From an uncultured Truepera sp. (lineage in GTDB: Bacteria; Deinococcota; Deinococci; Deinococcales; Trueperaceae), in the NCBI GenBank assembly GCA_902806425.1, contig CADCWP010000035.1, forward strand, positions 1 through 41,834: a stretch of DNA of 41,834 nucleotides, written 5' to 3'. How positions within the stretch are numbered: the stretch's first letter is position 1; the number at the start of each line of letters is the position of its first letter. Below are positions 31,455 to 39,531 of this stretch, one piece after another. The notes below the pieces were generated by a model. The model saw only the letters and a list, made by a program, of their open reading frames with translations. It made no database searches and had not been told where the DNA came from. Position numbers and translations under genes: made by a program.

Positions 31455-32354
31455 ATGGTCCGAAAACTTACGCTGATCGTGAGCGCCATTTTAGGCGGCG
31501 CGGCCCTCGCTCAGACCTGCGACGGGCGGCTCGTCGAACACGCACTGGGCGAAACGTGTGTGCCGGAGACGGTCGCCCGCGTGGTTGCGCTCGAGACCGG
31601 CGAACTCGACAGCGCCGTCGCGCTCGGAGTGCCGCCGGTCGGGGCGGGCTCCTGGCTGGCCGCCGATGATCCGTGGCCCGAATACCTGGAGAGCGAACTG
31701 CAACTTACGACCTACATCGGCCTGGGCGACGCACCGAACCTCGAGGCCATCGTCGCGCTAAAGCCCGACCTGATCCTGGGCAGCCGTGAACGCCACGGAT
31801 CGCTTTACGGACAACTCTCTAAGGTTGCGCCCACGGTTTTTACCGAGACCGTCGGCGTGGTGTGGAAAGAAAACCTGCTCGTGCACGGTGAAGCGCTGGG
31901 TAAGGAGGCCGAAGCGCGGGCTCTGCTGAGCGCCTATGAGGCTCGGACTCGAGAGTTTCGGAGGTCGCTAGGGGACGCGCGCCCGGAGGTCTCCATCGTG
32001 CGCTTTTTGCCCGGTGAGATTCGCGTCTATCAGAAGGCCACCTTTAGCGGCACCATCTTGGCGGACGTAGGGCTCCCCCGCCCGCCGACAGGTGACGTCG
32101 AAGGGTTTGCCGCGAGCATCACCGAGGAGGGCGTGCCGGAAGTCGGCGGCGACGTTATCTTTACAACCGTCTACGGCCCGCAGGACGAGACCGATTACAC
32201 GCTCGTCACCGAAGGTTCGCTCTGGAAGGGCTTAGCAGCGGTAGAGGCCGGGGACGTTTACAGGGTACCCGAAGACTATTGGATGCTGGGCGTTGGCGTA
32301 GGGGCTGCCAACCGCGTGCTTGACGACCTCGAGCTGTACATCCTAGACCGGTGA
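31455..32354 (+). CDS. Periplasmic binding protein of an iron-siderophore/cobalamin-type ABC importer (first copy)
   Basis: A 299-residue FecB/BtuF-like binding protein. Residues 1-19 are a signal peptide (AALA|QTCD) without lipobox. The mature part follows the class III fold: VARVVALETGELDSAVALGV, PNLEAIVALKPDLILGS (residues about 96-112), YGQLSKVAPTVF, a central helix, and GDVIFTTVYG with VPEDYWMLG at the end. Cys22 and Cys35 near the mature N-terminus could form a disulfide. It would deliver a metal chelate to the permeases encoded downstream. ATG at 31455 follows GGAG. The stop overlaps an alternative GTG of the next gene. Confidence 0.88.
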   Translation: MVRKLTLIVSAILGGAALAQTCDGRLVEHALGETCVPETVARVVALETGELDSAVALGVPPVGAGSWLAADDPWPEYLESELQLTTYIGLGDAPNLEAIVALKPDLILGSRERHGSLYGQLSKVAPTVFTETVGVVWKENLLVHGEALGKEAEARALLSAYEARTREFRRSLGDARPEVSIVRFLPGEIRVYQKATFSGTILADVGLPRPPTGDVEGFAASITEEGVPEVGGDVIFTTVYGPQDETDYTLVTEGSLWKGLAAVEAGDVYRVPEDYWMLGVGVGAANRVLDDLELYILDR

Positions 32355-32377
32355 AAAACCGGAACGAAAGGGTTTTT

Positions 32378-33325
32378 ATGCGTTATCTGGTGTTGTTCGC
32401 GGCCCTGATGTCTCTGGCGTTTGCCCAGGACACCGTCACCCTCACCCACGCCGAGGGCGAGACCGTGGTACCCAAAAATCCCGAACGCGTCGTGGTGATC
32501 GGTGAGGAGATTTTAGAACTCGCCTGGGTTTTAGATATGAACGTCGTCGGTTTGGCTCCTGGCCGTGTGCCTCCCGAGAGGGTCACCGCCGCGGGAAAGA
32601 TAGACCCCGAGTTTTTCGCGGATAGCTTTTTCGCAGGCTCCGACTACGGCGACGTGACCGTCGTCGGTACCTGGGTCGAGCCTTCGGTCGAGGCGATCTT
32701 GGCGCTGCAACCCGACCTCATCATCCGCACCTATTGGGGGCAAGAGGGGTACGAGCAGCTCTCTAGAATCGCGCCGACGGTGTCGTTTTCACAGATTGAA
32801 GCCAACAGCTGGAAAACAGCCCTTACTGAGATGGCTAAGATTACCGGCGCTCAAAAAGCCGCCGATGCCGCGCTAGACGACCTGAACGCAGCCTACAAGA
32901 CACTTGGCGCTGAACTGAGGGCGGCGGGCGTCTTTGGGAAAACCCCTAACACGCTGGTGGTGTCCCCTTTTCCCGGCGGTGACGTGTACCTCTATACCGG
33001 CGACCGGGGGGCCGACGTGATGCGGGCCTTAGGCTTTACCTACGCCTTGCCGGGGGGCGTCGTCGTCGACCCGGCGGCCGACCCCGGCGGCTGGACAACG
33101 CCTATCTCGGAGGAGGCCTTGCTGCAAACGGGGGCCGACACGCTGATGTTGTCGCTGACCAACAGCGGGTTCGAGGGCGACCCGGAGACCATCGAGCTGC
33201 TTGGAAACTCGGACGCGCAGCTCGTACAGCAGCAGCTCGCCCCTATGAGCCCGTGGACGGGGCCCAAGGTCAATCGCCTTCTGGCTGAAGAGATCACCGC
33301 GAAGGTTTTGGCAGCTGAGCAGTGA
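32378..33325 (+). CDS. Periplasmic binding protein of an iron-siderophore/cobalamin-type ABC importer (second copy)
   Basis: A 315-residue protein of the same class as its upstream neighbour, but clearly diverged. The signal peptide MRYLVLFAALMSLAFA|QDTV lacks a lipobox. Then NPERVVVIGEEILELAWVLD, WVEPSVEAILALQPDLIIRT, QLSRIAPTVSF and a C-terminal SPWTGPKVNRLLAEEI segment as in FecB/FepB-like proteins. I chose ATG at 32378 because AAAGGG precedes it; a GTG at 32351, overlapping the previous stop as GTGA, has no ribosome-binding site. The two copies may have different ligands and share one channel. Confidence 0.9.
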   Translation: MRYLVLFAALMSLAFAQDTVTLTHAEGETVVPKNPERVVVIGEEILELAWVLDMNVVGLAPGRVPPERVTAAGKIDPEFFADSFFAGSDYGDVTVVGTWVEPSVEAILALQPDLIIRTYWGQEGYEQLSRIAPTVSFSQIEANSWKTALTEMAKITGAQKAADAALDDLNAAYKTLGAELRAAGVFGKTPNTLVVSPFPGGDVYLYTGDRGADVMRALGFTYALPGGVVVDPAADPGGWTTPISEEALLQTGADTLMLSLTNSGFEGDPETIELLGNSDAQLVQQQLAPMSPWTGPKVNRLLAEEITAKVLAAEQ

Positions 33326-33340
33326 CGCAACAGTAGGCTG

Positions 33341-33366
33341 GCCCGAGTCGCCCCAAACCGTCGGGC
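33341..33366 (+). promoter_or_regulatory. Intercistronic hairpin between binding-protein and permease genes
   Basis: GCCCGA and TCGGGC form a 6-bp stem around a 14-nt loop in the 81-nt gap before the first permease. There is no T-run. It occupies the same place as the hairpin at 5112-5135 in the other import operon. Confidence 0.4.
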
Positions 33367-33406
33367 GGTAGCACTGTAAGCGTAAACCGCCCAAAGGAAA
33401 CCTGTT

Positions 33407-34453
33407 ATGAACCCTCCTCAAAGACCTCCGGCTCAGCCGCAACCGACCGTGGTGCGTTCACGCCCGCTCGTTGCGGCTGTTCTGATGCTCGGCTGCGCCG
33501 TCCTGCTCGTCTTCGGGTTGGGCTGGTCAGCCTCCGTCGGAGCGGCGGATATCGACGTGTGGACCGTTTGGAACGCAGTGTTCCGCTACGACCCAACCTT
33601 GAGCGCGCACCTGATCATCCAAGAGGTGCGCCTCCCCCGCGTCGTTATCGGGGCGATGGTCGGCGCAGCCTTTGCGGTCGCCGGGGCCATCATGCAGGGC
33701 CTGACCCGCAACCCGCTGGCGAGCCCGTCAATCATGGGTCTAAACGCCGGGGCAGGCTTTTTTCTGGTGCTCTCGTTTGTGCTGCTACCAGGGCTAAACG
33801 TCACCGGGCTTATCGTCGCCTCGTTTTTCGGGGCGGGGTTCGGCGCGACGCTGGTCTTCGGCATCGGCTCGCTCTCGAGGGGCGGTCTTACTCCGGTCAA
33901 GCTGGCGCTCGCCGGAGCGGCAGTTACGGCGCTCTTAACGTCGCTCACCACCGGGTTGGTGTTGTACTTCGGTCTGGCGCAGAACGTCCTTTTTTATACG
34001 GCGGGGGGCCTTCAGGGGACGCGTTGGGAGCAGGTGCGGCTGCTGCTGCCCTGGTTTAGCGTGGCGCTCACTGCGGGGCTGGCGCTCTCAAAAAGTGTTA
34101 CCGTCCTCAGTTTGGGCGACGAGGTCGCCAAAGGGTTGGGACTACAGACCGGGTTGGTCAGGGCGCTCTGCACCGTGGTCGTGCTACTGCTGGCCGGGGC
34201 GGCGGTCGCGGTGGCCGGGGGTGTCGGCTTCGTCGGACTGGTGGTGCCGCACCTGGCGCGGTTTTTGGTCGGGCTCGACTACCGTTTGATTATCCCGAGT
34301 TCGGCGCTTTTGGGCGCGCTGCTTCTCGTCTTGGCCGATTTGGGCGCAAGGACGCTCAGCCCACCCTTCGAGACGCCGGTGGGGCTGATTACCGCGATCA
34401 TCGGCGCGCCGTTTTTTCTCTATCTGGCGCGGCGCGACACTAGGGGCATGTGA
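33407..34453 (+). CDS. FecCD-family ABC transporter permease (first)
   Basis: A 348-residue membrane protein with about ten helices. Conserved FecCD segments are visible: VRLPRVVIGAMVGAAFAVAG (the 'RLPR' coupling region, near 74), AIMQGLTRNPLASPSIMGLN near 94, LGDEVAKGLGLQ near 237, and GGVGFVGLVVPHLARFLVG near 270, the family signature. It forms a pore with the next gene. ATG at 33407 follows AAAGGA. The stop lies within a short tandem repeat. Confidence 0.93.
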   Translation: MNPPQRPPAQPQPTVVRSRPLVAAVLMLGCAVLLVFGLGWSASVGAADIDVWTVWNAVFRYDPTLSAHLIIQEVRLPRVVIGAMVGAAFAVAGAIMQGLTRNPLASPSIMGLNAGAGFFLVLSFVLLPGLNVTGLIVASFFGAGFGATLVFGIGSLSRGGLTPVKLALAGAAVTALLTSLTTGLVLYFGLAQNVLFYTAGGLQGTRWEQVRLLLPWFSVALTAGLALSKSVTVLSLGDEVAKGLGLQTGLVRALCTVVVLLLAGAAVAVAGGVGFVGLVVPHLARFLVGLDYRLIIPSSALLGALLLVLADLGARTLSPPFETPVGLITAIIGAPFFLYLARRDTRGM

Positions 34454-34480
34454 TGGCAGGAACGTGATGGCCGGAATGTG
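34450..34480 (+). repeat. Tandem 14-bp repeat between two permease genes
   Basis: GTGATGGCAGGAAC and GTGATGGCCGGAAT follow each other directly, with a third GTG after them. They contain the stop of the first permease and three possible start codons. Confidence 0.55.
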
Positions 34481-34494
34481 CTAGAGGGAAGCTA

Positions 34495-35538
34495 GTGGCG
34501 CGGCCTAAGCAGCTGACGCCGCAAAACCACCACGGCCCCGCCGTACAGGCCGGTCTCAACCGGCCGCTTTTAGTAATGGTATTCCTGGGCCTGCTTATCG
34601 TCGCGGCGTGCCTGCTGAGCCTGAACCTTGGTTTTATCAAGCTGGGGCCACTCGAGGTCGTCCGTACCCTCTTGGGTGGCGGGACGGATCAGCAAGAACT
34701 CGTCTTGTACGGGTTTCGGCTGCCGCGAGTTGTGCTGGCGCTTCTCGTCGGCGGGTCGCTGGCGCTTTCGGGCGGTATCTTGCAGGGCGTGTCGCAAAAC
34801 GGGTTGGCCGACCCCGGCATCCTGGGTATCAACGCCGGAGCGGGCGTCGCGGTCGTCGGCCTCCTGTACGTTTCGTCGGTCACGGCGGCCCCGGCATTTT
34901 TGCTGCCGGTAGCGGCGTTTTTGGGAGCGGCGGGGGCGGCGCTGCTGATCTATCTACTTGCGTATAAGGACGGGAGCGTCACGCCCGCGAGACTCTTGTT
35001 GGTCGGCGTCGCGGTCAACGCGGGGCTCGGCGCGGCCATGCTGGTACTCTCGCTACGGCTCGACGAACAACTCTACACCTACGCGGTGACGTGGCTGGAG
35101 GGCACGACCGCCGGGGCGACGTGGTCTGCGGTGCGGGCACTCTCGCCGTGGTTTTTAGTGCTGGTACCGCTGAGCTTTTACAAAGCCCGGACGCTCAACG
35201 TCCTCAACCTTGGGGACAACGTAGCGACCGGTTTGGGAGCTGGGGTGGCGCGGCAGCGACTCGGTCTCATCGGCGTGGCGGTGGCCTTAGCGGGCTCAAG
35301 CGTCGCCGCCGCCGGGGGCGTCGGCTTCGTGGGCTTGGTCGCACCGCACCTAGCGCGCAGGCTCGTCGGGCCGAACCACCGGGTCATGCTGCCGACGGCG
35401 CTGCTTTCCGGCGCGCTCCTGATGGTCGTGGCGGACACCTTGGCGCGCAACCTGTTGGCCCCGGTCGAGTTGCCGGTAGGCGTTGTGGTCGCCGCGATTG
35501 GGGCCCCGTACTTTTTATTTTTATTGGCGAAGAGCTAA
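34495..35538 (+). CDS. FecCD-family ABC transporter permease (second)
   Basis: A 347-residue partner of the preceding permease. FRLPRVVLALLVGGSLALSG near 75, ILQGVSQNGLADPGILGINA near 95, LGDNVATGLGAG near 238 and GGVGFVGLVAPHLARRLVG near 275 are the FecCD landmarks. GTG at 34495 follows GAGGGA by five bases. An ATP-binding subunit would be expected next, but the following gene is a peptidase. The ATPase must come from elsewhere in the genome. Confidence 0.93.
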   Translation: MARPKQLTPQNHHGPAVQAGLNRPLLVMVFLGLLIVAACLLSLNLGFIKLGPLEVVRTLLGGGTDQQELVLYGFRLPRVVLALLVGGSLALSGGILQGVSQNGLADPGILGINAGAGVAVVGLLYVSSVTAAPAFLLPVAAFLGAAGAALLIYLLAYKDGSVTPARLLLVGVAVNAGLGAAMLVLSLRLDEQLYTYAVTWLEGTTAGATWSAVRALSPWFLVLVPLSFYKARTLNVLNLGDNVATGLGAGVARQRLGLIGVAVALAGSSVAAAGGVGFVGLVAPHLARRLVGPNHRVMLPTALLSGALLMVVADTLARNLLAPVELPVGVVVAAIGAPYFLFLLAKS

Positions 35539-35703
35539 AAACAGCGGACTAACTTTAAGTAGCATGACGGTTCGTTCTGGCATGTGACTACAGCCGTGCG
35601 GAGAGATGGTGTCGAGATGACCGCAGCGTGTAGCGGTTCAACGCGGAATTGCCGGGTTGAAGTGCCCCGCCGCTTCAAGCAAAACCTGTGGCCGAAGGCG
35701 TGA

Positions 35704-35709
35704 TAGCTT
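35704..35709 (+). promoter_or_regulatory. Extended -10 box of a probable leaderless promoter (prolyl oligopeptidase)
   Basis: TGA-TAGCTT ends five bases before the ATG. Confidence 0.5.
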
Positions 35710-35714
35710 GAGAG

Positions 35715-37751
35715 ATGCGCCCCGAGTACCCCGAAACCCAAACCGTAGACCAGACCGACGACCTCCACGGCACACTCGTCAGAGACCCGTACAGGTGGCT
35801 TGAAGAGCCCGCGAGCACCCCCGAAGTGCGAAGATGGATCGACGCGCAGAACGCCCTGACCGAAAGTTATCTGGCCGATATTCCAGAACGCGAAGAGATT
35901 AAAGCACGCCTCACCGAGCTGTGGAACTATCCCAAACAGGGCGCACCTTTCGCCAAGGGCGGACGCTATTTTGGATTTCGCAATACGGGTCTGCAAAACC
36001 AGGACGTGCTCTTCGTGATGGACACGCCTTCTGCTATAGGCCGCGTGCTGCTCGACCCCGACACCCTCTCAGACGACGGCACCGTGTCGTTGCGGATGTT
36101 GTCTGTAAGCCCGGACGGACGGCACCTCGCCTACGCGACCTCGGAGAGCGGGTCGGATTGGCAGACCTGGTTCGTCCGCGACATCGAAACGGGCGAAGAC
36201 TTAGACGACGCGCTGCCGTGGAGCAAGTTTTCCGGGGCGACCTGGCTGCCGGACGGTTCGGGATTTTTGTATAAACGCTATCCTGAGCCGCAGGAGGGCG
36301 CGGCGTTCGTCGACAAGAACGAAGCGCCGGAGCTGTTTGTGCATACCCTAGGGACGCCGGTCACGAATGACAGCCTCGAGTACAGCCGCCCCGACAAACC
36401 GGAGTGGAACTTTTACCCCATGCTCAGCGACGACGACCGCTACCTCGTTCTGCACGTCAGCCTGGGCACGATGAACAAAAACCTGCTCTTCGTCCGTGAG
36501 CTTGGGGACCGCGGCAGCTTTACCGAGCTGATCGGGGACTTTAGGGCGGCCTACACGTTTGTCGGCAACGACGGCAGCACCTTTTACCTTAAAACCGACG
36601 ACGGGGCCGACCGGGGGCGCATCGTCGCCGTGAATTTAGACACCGGAGCGTGGACGGAGGTGGTACCGGAGTCGAATGACACGCTCGAGCAGGTCGTCAT
36701 GCTACAAGACAACCTCGTTTGCCTCTACCTGCAAAACGCCAGCCACCGTCTGCGACGCTACCGCACCACCGGCGAGCATGTGGGCGACATCGCGCTACCC
36801 GGCCTCGGCTCGGTCGAGACGCTGAGCGCCGAGCGAGACGGCACCGAACTCTTCTACACCTTTACGAGCTTTCTCGAGCCCGTCCAGAGCTTCCGCTTCG
36901 ACGTGCGGACGGGCGACAGCGAACGGCTTGACGCCCCGGCCCTCGACTTCGACACCCCGGCCTACACCACCCGGCAGGTGTTCGCCACCAGCAAAGACGG
37001 TACCCGCGTACCGCTCTTTTTGGTCCACCGTAAGGATGTGGAACTGAACGGCCAGAACCCCACGCTGCTCTACGGTTACGGCGGCTTTAACATCGCGCTC
37101 ACGCCGTCGTTTTCGGTGGGCCGTCTGGTGTGGTTGGAGCGGGGCGGCGTGCTGGCGGTCGCCAACCTGCGCGGCGGCGGCGAGTACGGCACGGCGTGGC
37201 ACGAGGCGGGCACGAAAGAACGCAAGCAAAACGTCTTCGACGACTTTATCGCCTGCGCGGAGCACCTGATCGCCGAGGGCGTCACCTCTTCCAAAAAACT
37301 CGCCGTCCAGGGCGGCTCGAACGGCGGCCTCTTAGTCGGGGCATGCATGACGCAGCGCCCCGAGCTGTTCGGCGCGTGCCTGCCTGCCGTCGGCGTTTTG
37401 GACATGCTGCGGTTTCACAAGTTCACCATCGGCTGGGCTTGGACCTCGGATTACGGCTCGGCGGACGACGAGGGCGAGTTCGGCGCGCTCTACGCTTACT
37501 CGCCGCTGCACAATTTGAGAGAGACCTGCTACCCACCCACACTCGTCACTACCGGCGATTTCGACGACCGCGTGGTCCCAGCGCACTCGTTTAAATTTGC
37601 CGCCGCGCTTCAGGCCGCCCAAACGTGCGACGCGCCCACGATCATCCGGGTTCAGACCAAGGCCGGACATGGGCAAGGGAAGCCGACCAAAATCCTTATC
37701 GAAGAACAGACAGACGTGTGGAGCTTTCTGCATAAAGCGCTCTCGTTCTAA
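35715..37751 (+). CDS. Prolyl oligopeptidase family serine peptidase (S9A)
   Basis: A 678-residue cytoplasmic peptidase that cleaves short peptides after proline. The N-terminal DDLHGTLVRDPYRWLEEPAS and the beta-propeller (about 80-410) are typical. The catalytic domain begins near YGYGGFNI and includes ANLRGGGEYGTAWHEAG, the nucleophile in QGGSNGGLL (Ser535), GDFDDRVVPAHSFKF (Asp617/618) and TKAGHGQGKPT (His652). All triad residues are present and the length is close to the 690-710 residues of well-studied members. No signal peptide. Confidence 0.95.
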   Translation: MRPEYPETQTVDQTDDLHGTLVRDPYRWLEEPASTPEVRRWIDAQNALTESYLADIPEREEIKARLTELWNYPKQGAPFAKGGRYFGFRNTGLQNQDVLFVMDTPSAIGRVLLDPDTLSDDGTVSLRMLSVSPDGRHLAYATSESGSDWQTWFVRDIETGEDLDDALPWSKFSGATWLPDGSGFLYKRYPEPQEGAAFVDKNEAPELFVHTLGTPVTNDSLEYSRPDKPEWNFYPMLSDDDRYLVLHVSLGTMNKNLLFVRELGDRGSFTELIGDFRAAYTFVGNDGSTFYLKTDDGADRGRIVAVNLDTGAWTEVVPESNDTLEQVVMLQDNLVCLYLQNASHRLRRYRTTGEHVGDIALPGLGSVETLSAERDGTELFYTFTSFLEPVQSFRFDVRTGDSERLDAPALDFDTPAYTTRQVFATSKDGTRVPLFLVHRKDVELNGQNPTLLYGYGGFNIALTPSFSVGRLVWLERGGVLAVANLRGGGEYGTAWHEAGTKERKQNVFDDFIACAEHLIAEGVTSSKKLAVQGGSNGGLLVGACMTQRPELFGACLPAVGVLDMLRFHKFTIGWAWTSDYGSADDEGEFGALYAYSPLHNLRETCYPPTLVTTGDFDDRVVPAHSFKFAAALQAAQTCDAPTIIRVQTKAGHGQGKPTKILIEEQTDVWSFLHKALSF

Positions 37752-37754
37752 AGC

Positions 37755-38711
37755 GTGCGCGGACGCTACGCCCCCTCCCCCACCGGCCAGCTTCACTTAG
37801 GCAACGCCCGCACCGCGCTACTGGCTTACTGGCACGCCCGTGCTCAGGGTGGAACGTTCGTGATGCGGGTCGAGGACCTGGACACGCAGCGGAGCCGCCC
37901 GGAGTTTGTGCAGGCTAATCTCGAGGAGTTGCGCTGGCTGGGGTTGGGTTGGGACGAGGGGCCGGACGTTGGCGGTGCGTTCGGTCCTTACGTGCAGAGC
38001 GAGCGGTTTTGGCTCTACAAGCGGGCGCTCGAGACCCTCCGGACTTCAGGCCAACTCTTTGAGTGCTACCTTTCACGCAAAGACCTTCAGGACGTGGCAG
38101 GTGCGCCGCACGGCACCGGGGCGGCTCACGGCGAGGCGCAGCGAAGCCTGAACGCGCAGATAGAAGCGCGCAAACGGCGTGAGGGCAAGACGCCCAGCCT
38201 GCGCTTCCGGGTAGAGCCCCAGACGCTGGCCCTCCACGACGAGGTAGTGGGCAACGTTACCCTGAACCCCGCCGCCGACACCGGCGACTTCGTGGTGCGG
38301 CGCGCGGACGGCGAATGGGCGTACCAGCTGGCGGTGGTAGTGGACGACATAGCCATGAAGATCACGCACGTCGTGCGCGGCGACGACCTGCTGCCGAGCA
38401 CCGGCGCGCAGCTTCTTTTATACAGGGCGCTCGGGGCCGAGCCACCCGCGTTCGCCCACGTGCCGCTGCTCCTGGGCGCGGACGGGGTGCGGCTCGCTAA
38501 ACGCAAGGGCTCGCTGACGCTCTCCGCGCTTAACGAGGCGGGCGTGAGGCCGGAGCGGGTAGTCGGCTTGCTGGCCTCTTCGCTGGGACTTATAGAGAGA
38601 CCACTCGAGGCCCACGCAGACGACTTCACCGAAACGTTCGAGCTTGGCCGTATCCATAAAGAGGCGTTTAGGCTAGACGAATCACACTTGGCATGGCTTT
38701 ACGGAGGTTGA
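37755..38711 (+). CDS. gluQ: Glutamyl-queuosine tRNA(Asp) synthetase
   Basis: A 318-residue short glutamyl-tRNA synthetase paralogue lacking an anticodon-binding domain. It activates glutamate and attaches it to queuosine in tRNA(Asp). RYAPSPTGQLHLGNARTALL (HIGH motif as HLGN, 14-17), VEDLDTQRSRPE, WLGLGWDEGPDVGG and the KMSKS-like LAKRKGS (247-253) are present. The zinc region is unusual: only Cys104 (LFECYLSRKDL) remains of the usual cysteine cluster, so zinc binding is probably lost. GTG at 37755 starts three bases after the peptidase stop, suggesting coupling. Confidence 0.9.
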   Translation: MRGRYAPSPTGQLHLGNARTALLAYWHARAQGGTFVMRVEDLDTQRSRPEFVQANLEELRWLGLGWDEGPDVGGAFGPYVQSERFWLYKRALETLRTSGQLFECYLSRKDLQDVAGAPHGTGAAHGEAQRSLNAQIEARKRREGKTPSLRFRVEPQTLALHDEVVGNVTLNPAADTGDFVVRRADGEWAYQLAVVVDDIAMKITHVVRGDDLLPSTGAQLLLYRALGAEPPAFAHVPLLLGADGVRLAKRKGSLTLSALNEAGVRPERVVGLLASSLGLIERPLEAHADDFTETFELGRIHKEAFRLDESHLAWLYGG

Positions 38712-38712
38712 C

Positions 38713-39531
38713 GTGCCGGATATCAGAGCGATCACCGCCGCCGACCTCACCGGGCTCGAACCCCTGCTCCGCGCGTCGTTCGGACGAGACGATTTCGCTC
38801 TGAGCGACGAACTAGAGGCGTTTGCCGAGCGCCAGCCGGGAGATTGGTTCGCGCTCTACAGCGACCAACCGGGAGGCTTTGTCCGCTACTTTTCACTGGA
38901 CAAAAATCTCTATATAGGTGAACTCTACGTCGTTCCGGGTCCGGAGCGGACGGGGAGGCTCGAGAGGCTTTTGCGCCATCTCGTCCGCCATCACACGCTC
39001 CCGGCACCCGCAACGCTGCGACTGGACACCCCCGAGACCGACCACGAGCTGATGGACGTGCTACAGTCTCTTTTTCCAACTGCCCTCAGAAAGACCGTTG
39101 CCCACTATCAGCTAAGGACTCCTGCCCGAGTTCGAGAGATCTCGGACGTACAGACTTTGACGGAAACCGACCTCAAGGCGACGCAAGCTATCCTTGCGCA
39201 GCTAAAACCTTACAGCGTGCGCGAACTCGCGGGCTTAGCCGCTACAAAACAGCTCTACATTGCGAACGATAACGGCGTCAAAGCCGCCCTGCACGCAGCG
39301 CCTTACGGGGCGGGGCTCGAGGTCGTCACCTTAGCGACCGCGCAGGCTCATCTCTGGCGCGGGTACGCAGCGGCGCTGCTCCAAACTTTTCTGGACGCGA
39401 ATCCGAGCACTGAAGTCTTTCTCAAGGTCAACGCCGAGAACACCGCTGCTGTCAGGTTGTACGAGAACGTCGGTTTTACCCGTCAAGCCAGCCAGACCGA
39501 GGTCTGGTGGTATCTTCGGCTGGACCCATGA
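38713..39531 (+). CDS. GNAT-family N-acetyltransferase with two GNAT units
   Basis: A 272-residue protein. The C-terminal GNAT domain (about 140-272) has the acetyl-CoA-binding region HLWRGYAAALLQTFLDA and the strong motif VFLKVNAENTAAVRLYENVG followed by F. The N-terminal part (4-130) looks like a degenerate GNAT unit: IRAITAADLTGLEPLLRASF, YIGELYVVPGPERTGRLERL. Substrate unknown. GTG at 38713 follows GGAGG located inside the end of gluQ. The stop overlaps the kinase gene start as ATGA, so gluQ, this gene and the kinase form one transcript. Confidence 0.85.
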   Translation: MPDIRAITAADLTGLEPLLRASFGRDDFALSDELEAFAERQPGDWFALYSDQPGGFVRYFSLDKNLYIGELYVVPGPERTGRLERLLRHLVRHHTLPAPATLRLDTPETDHELMDVLQSLFPTALRKTVAHYQLRTPARVREISDVQTLTETDLKATQAILAQLKPYSVRELAGLAATKQLYIANDNGVKAALHAAPYGAGLEVVTLATAQAHLWRGYAAALLQTFLDANPSTEVFLKVNAENTAAVRLYENVGFTRQASQTEVWWYLRLDP

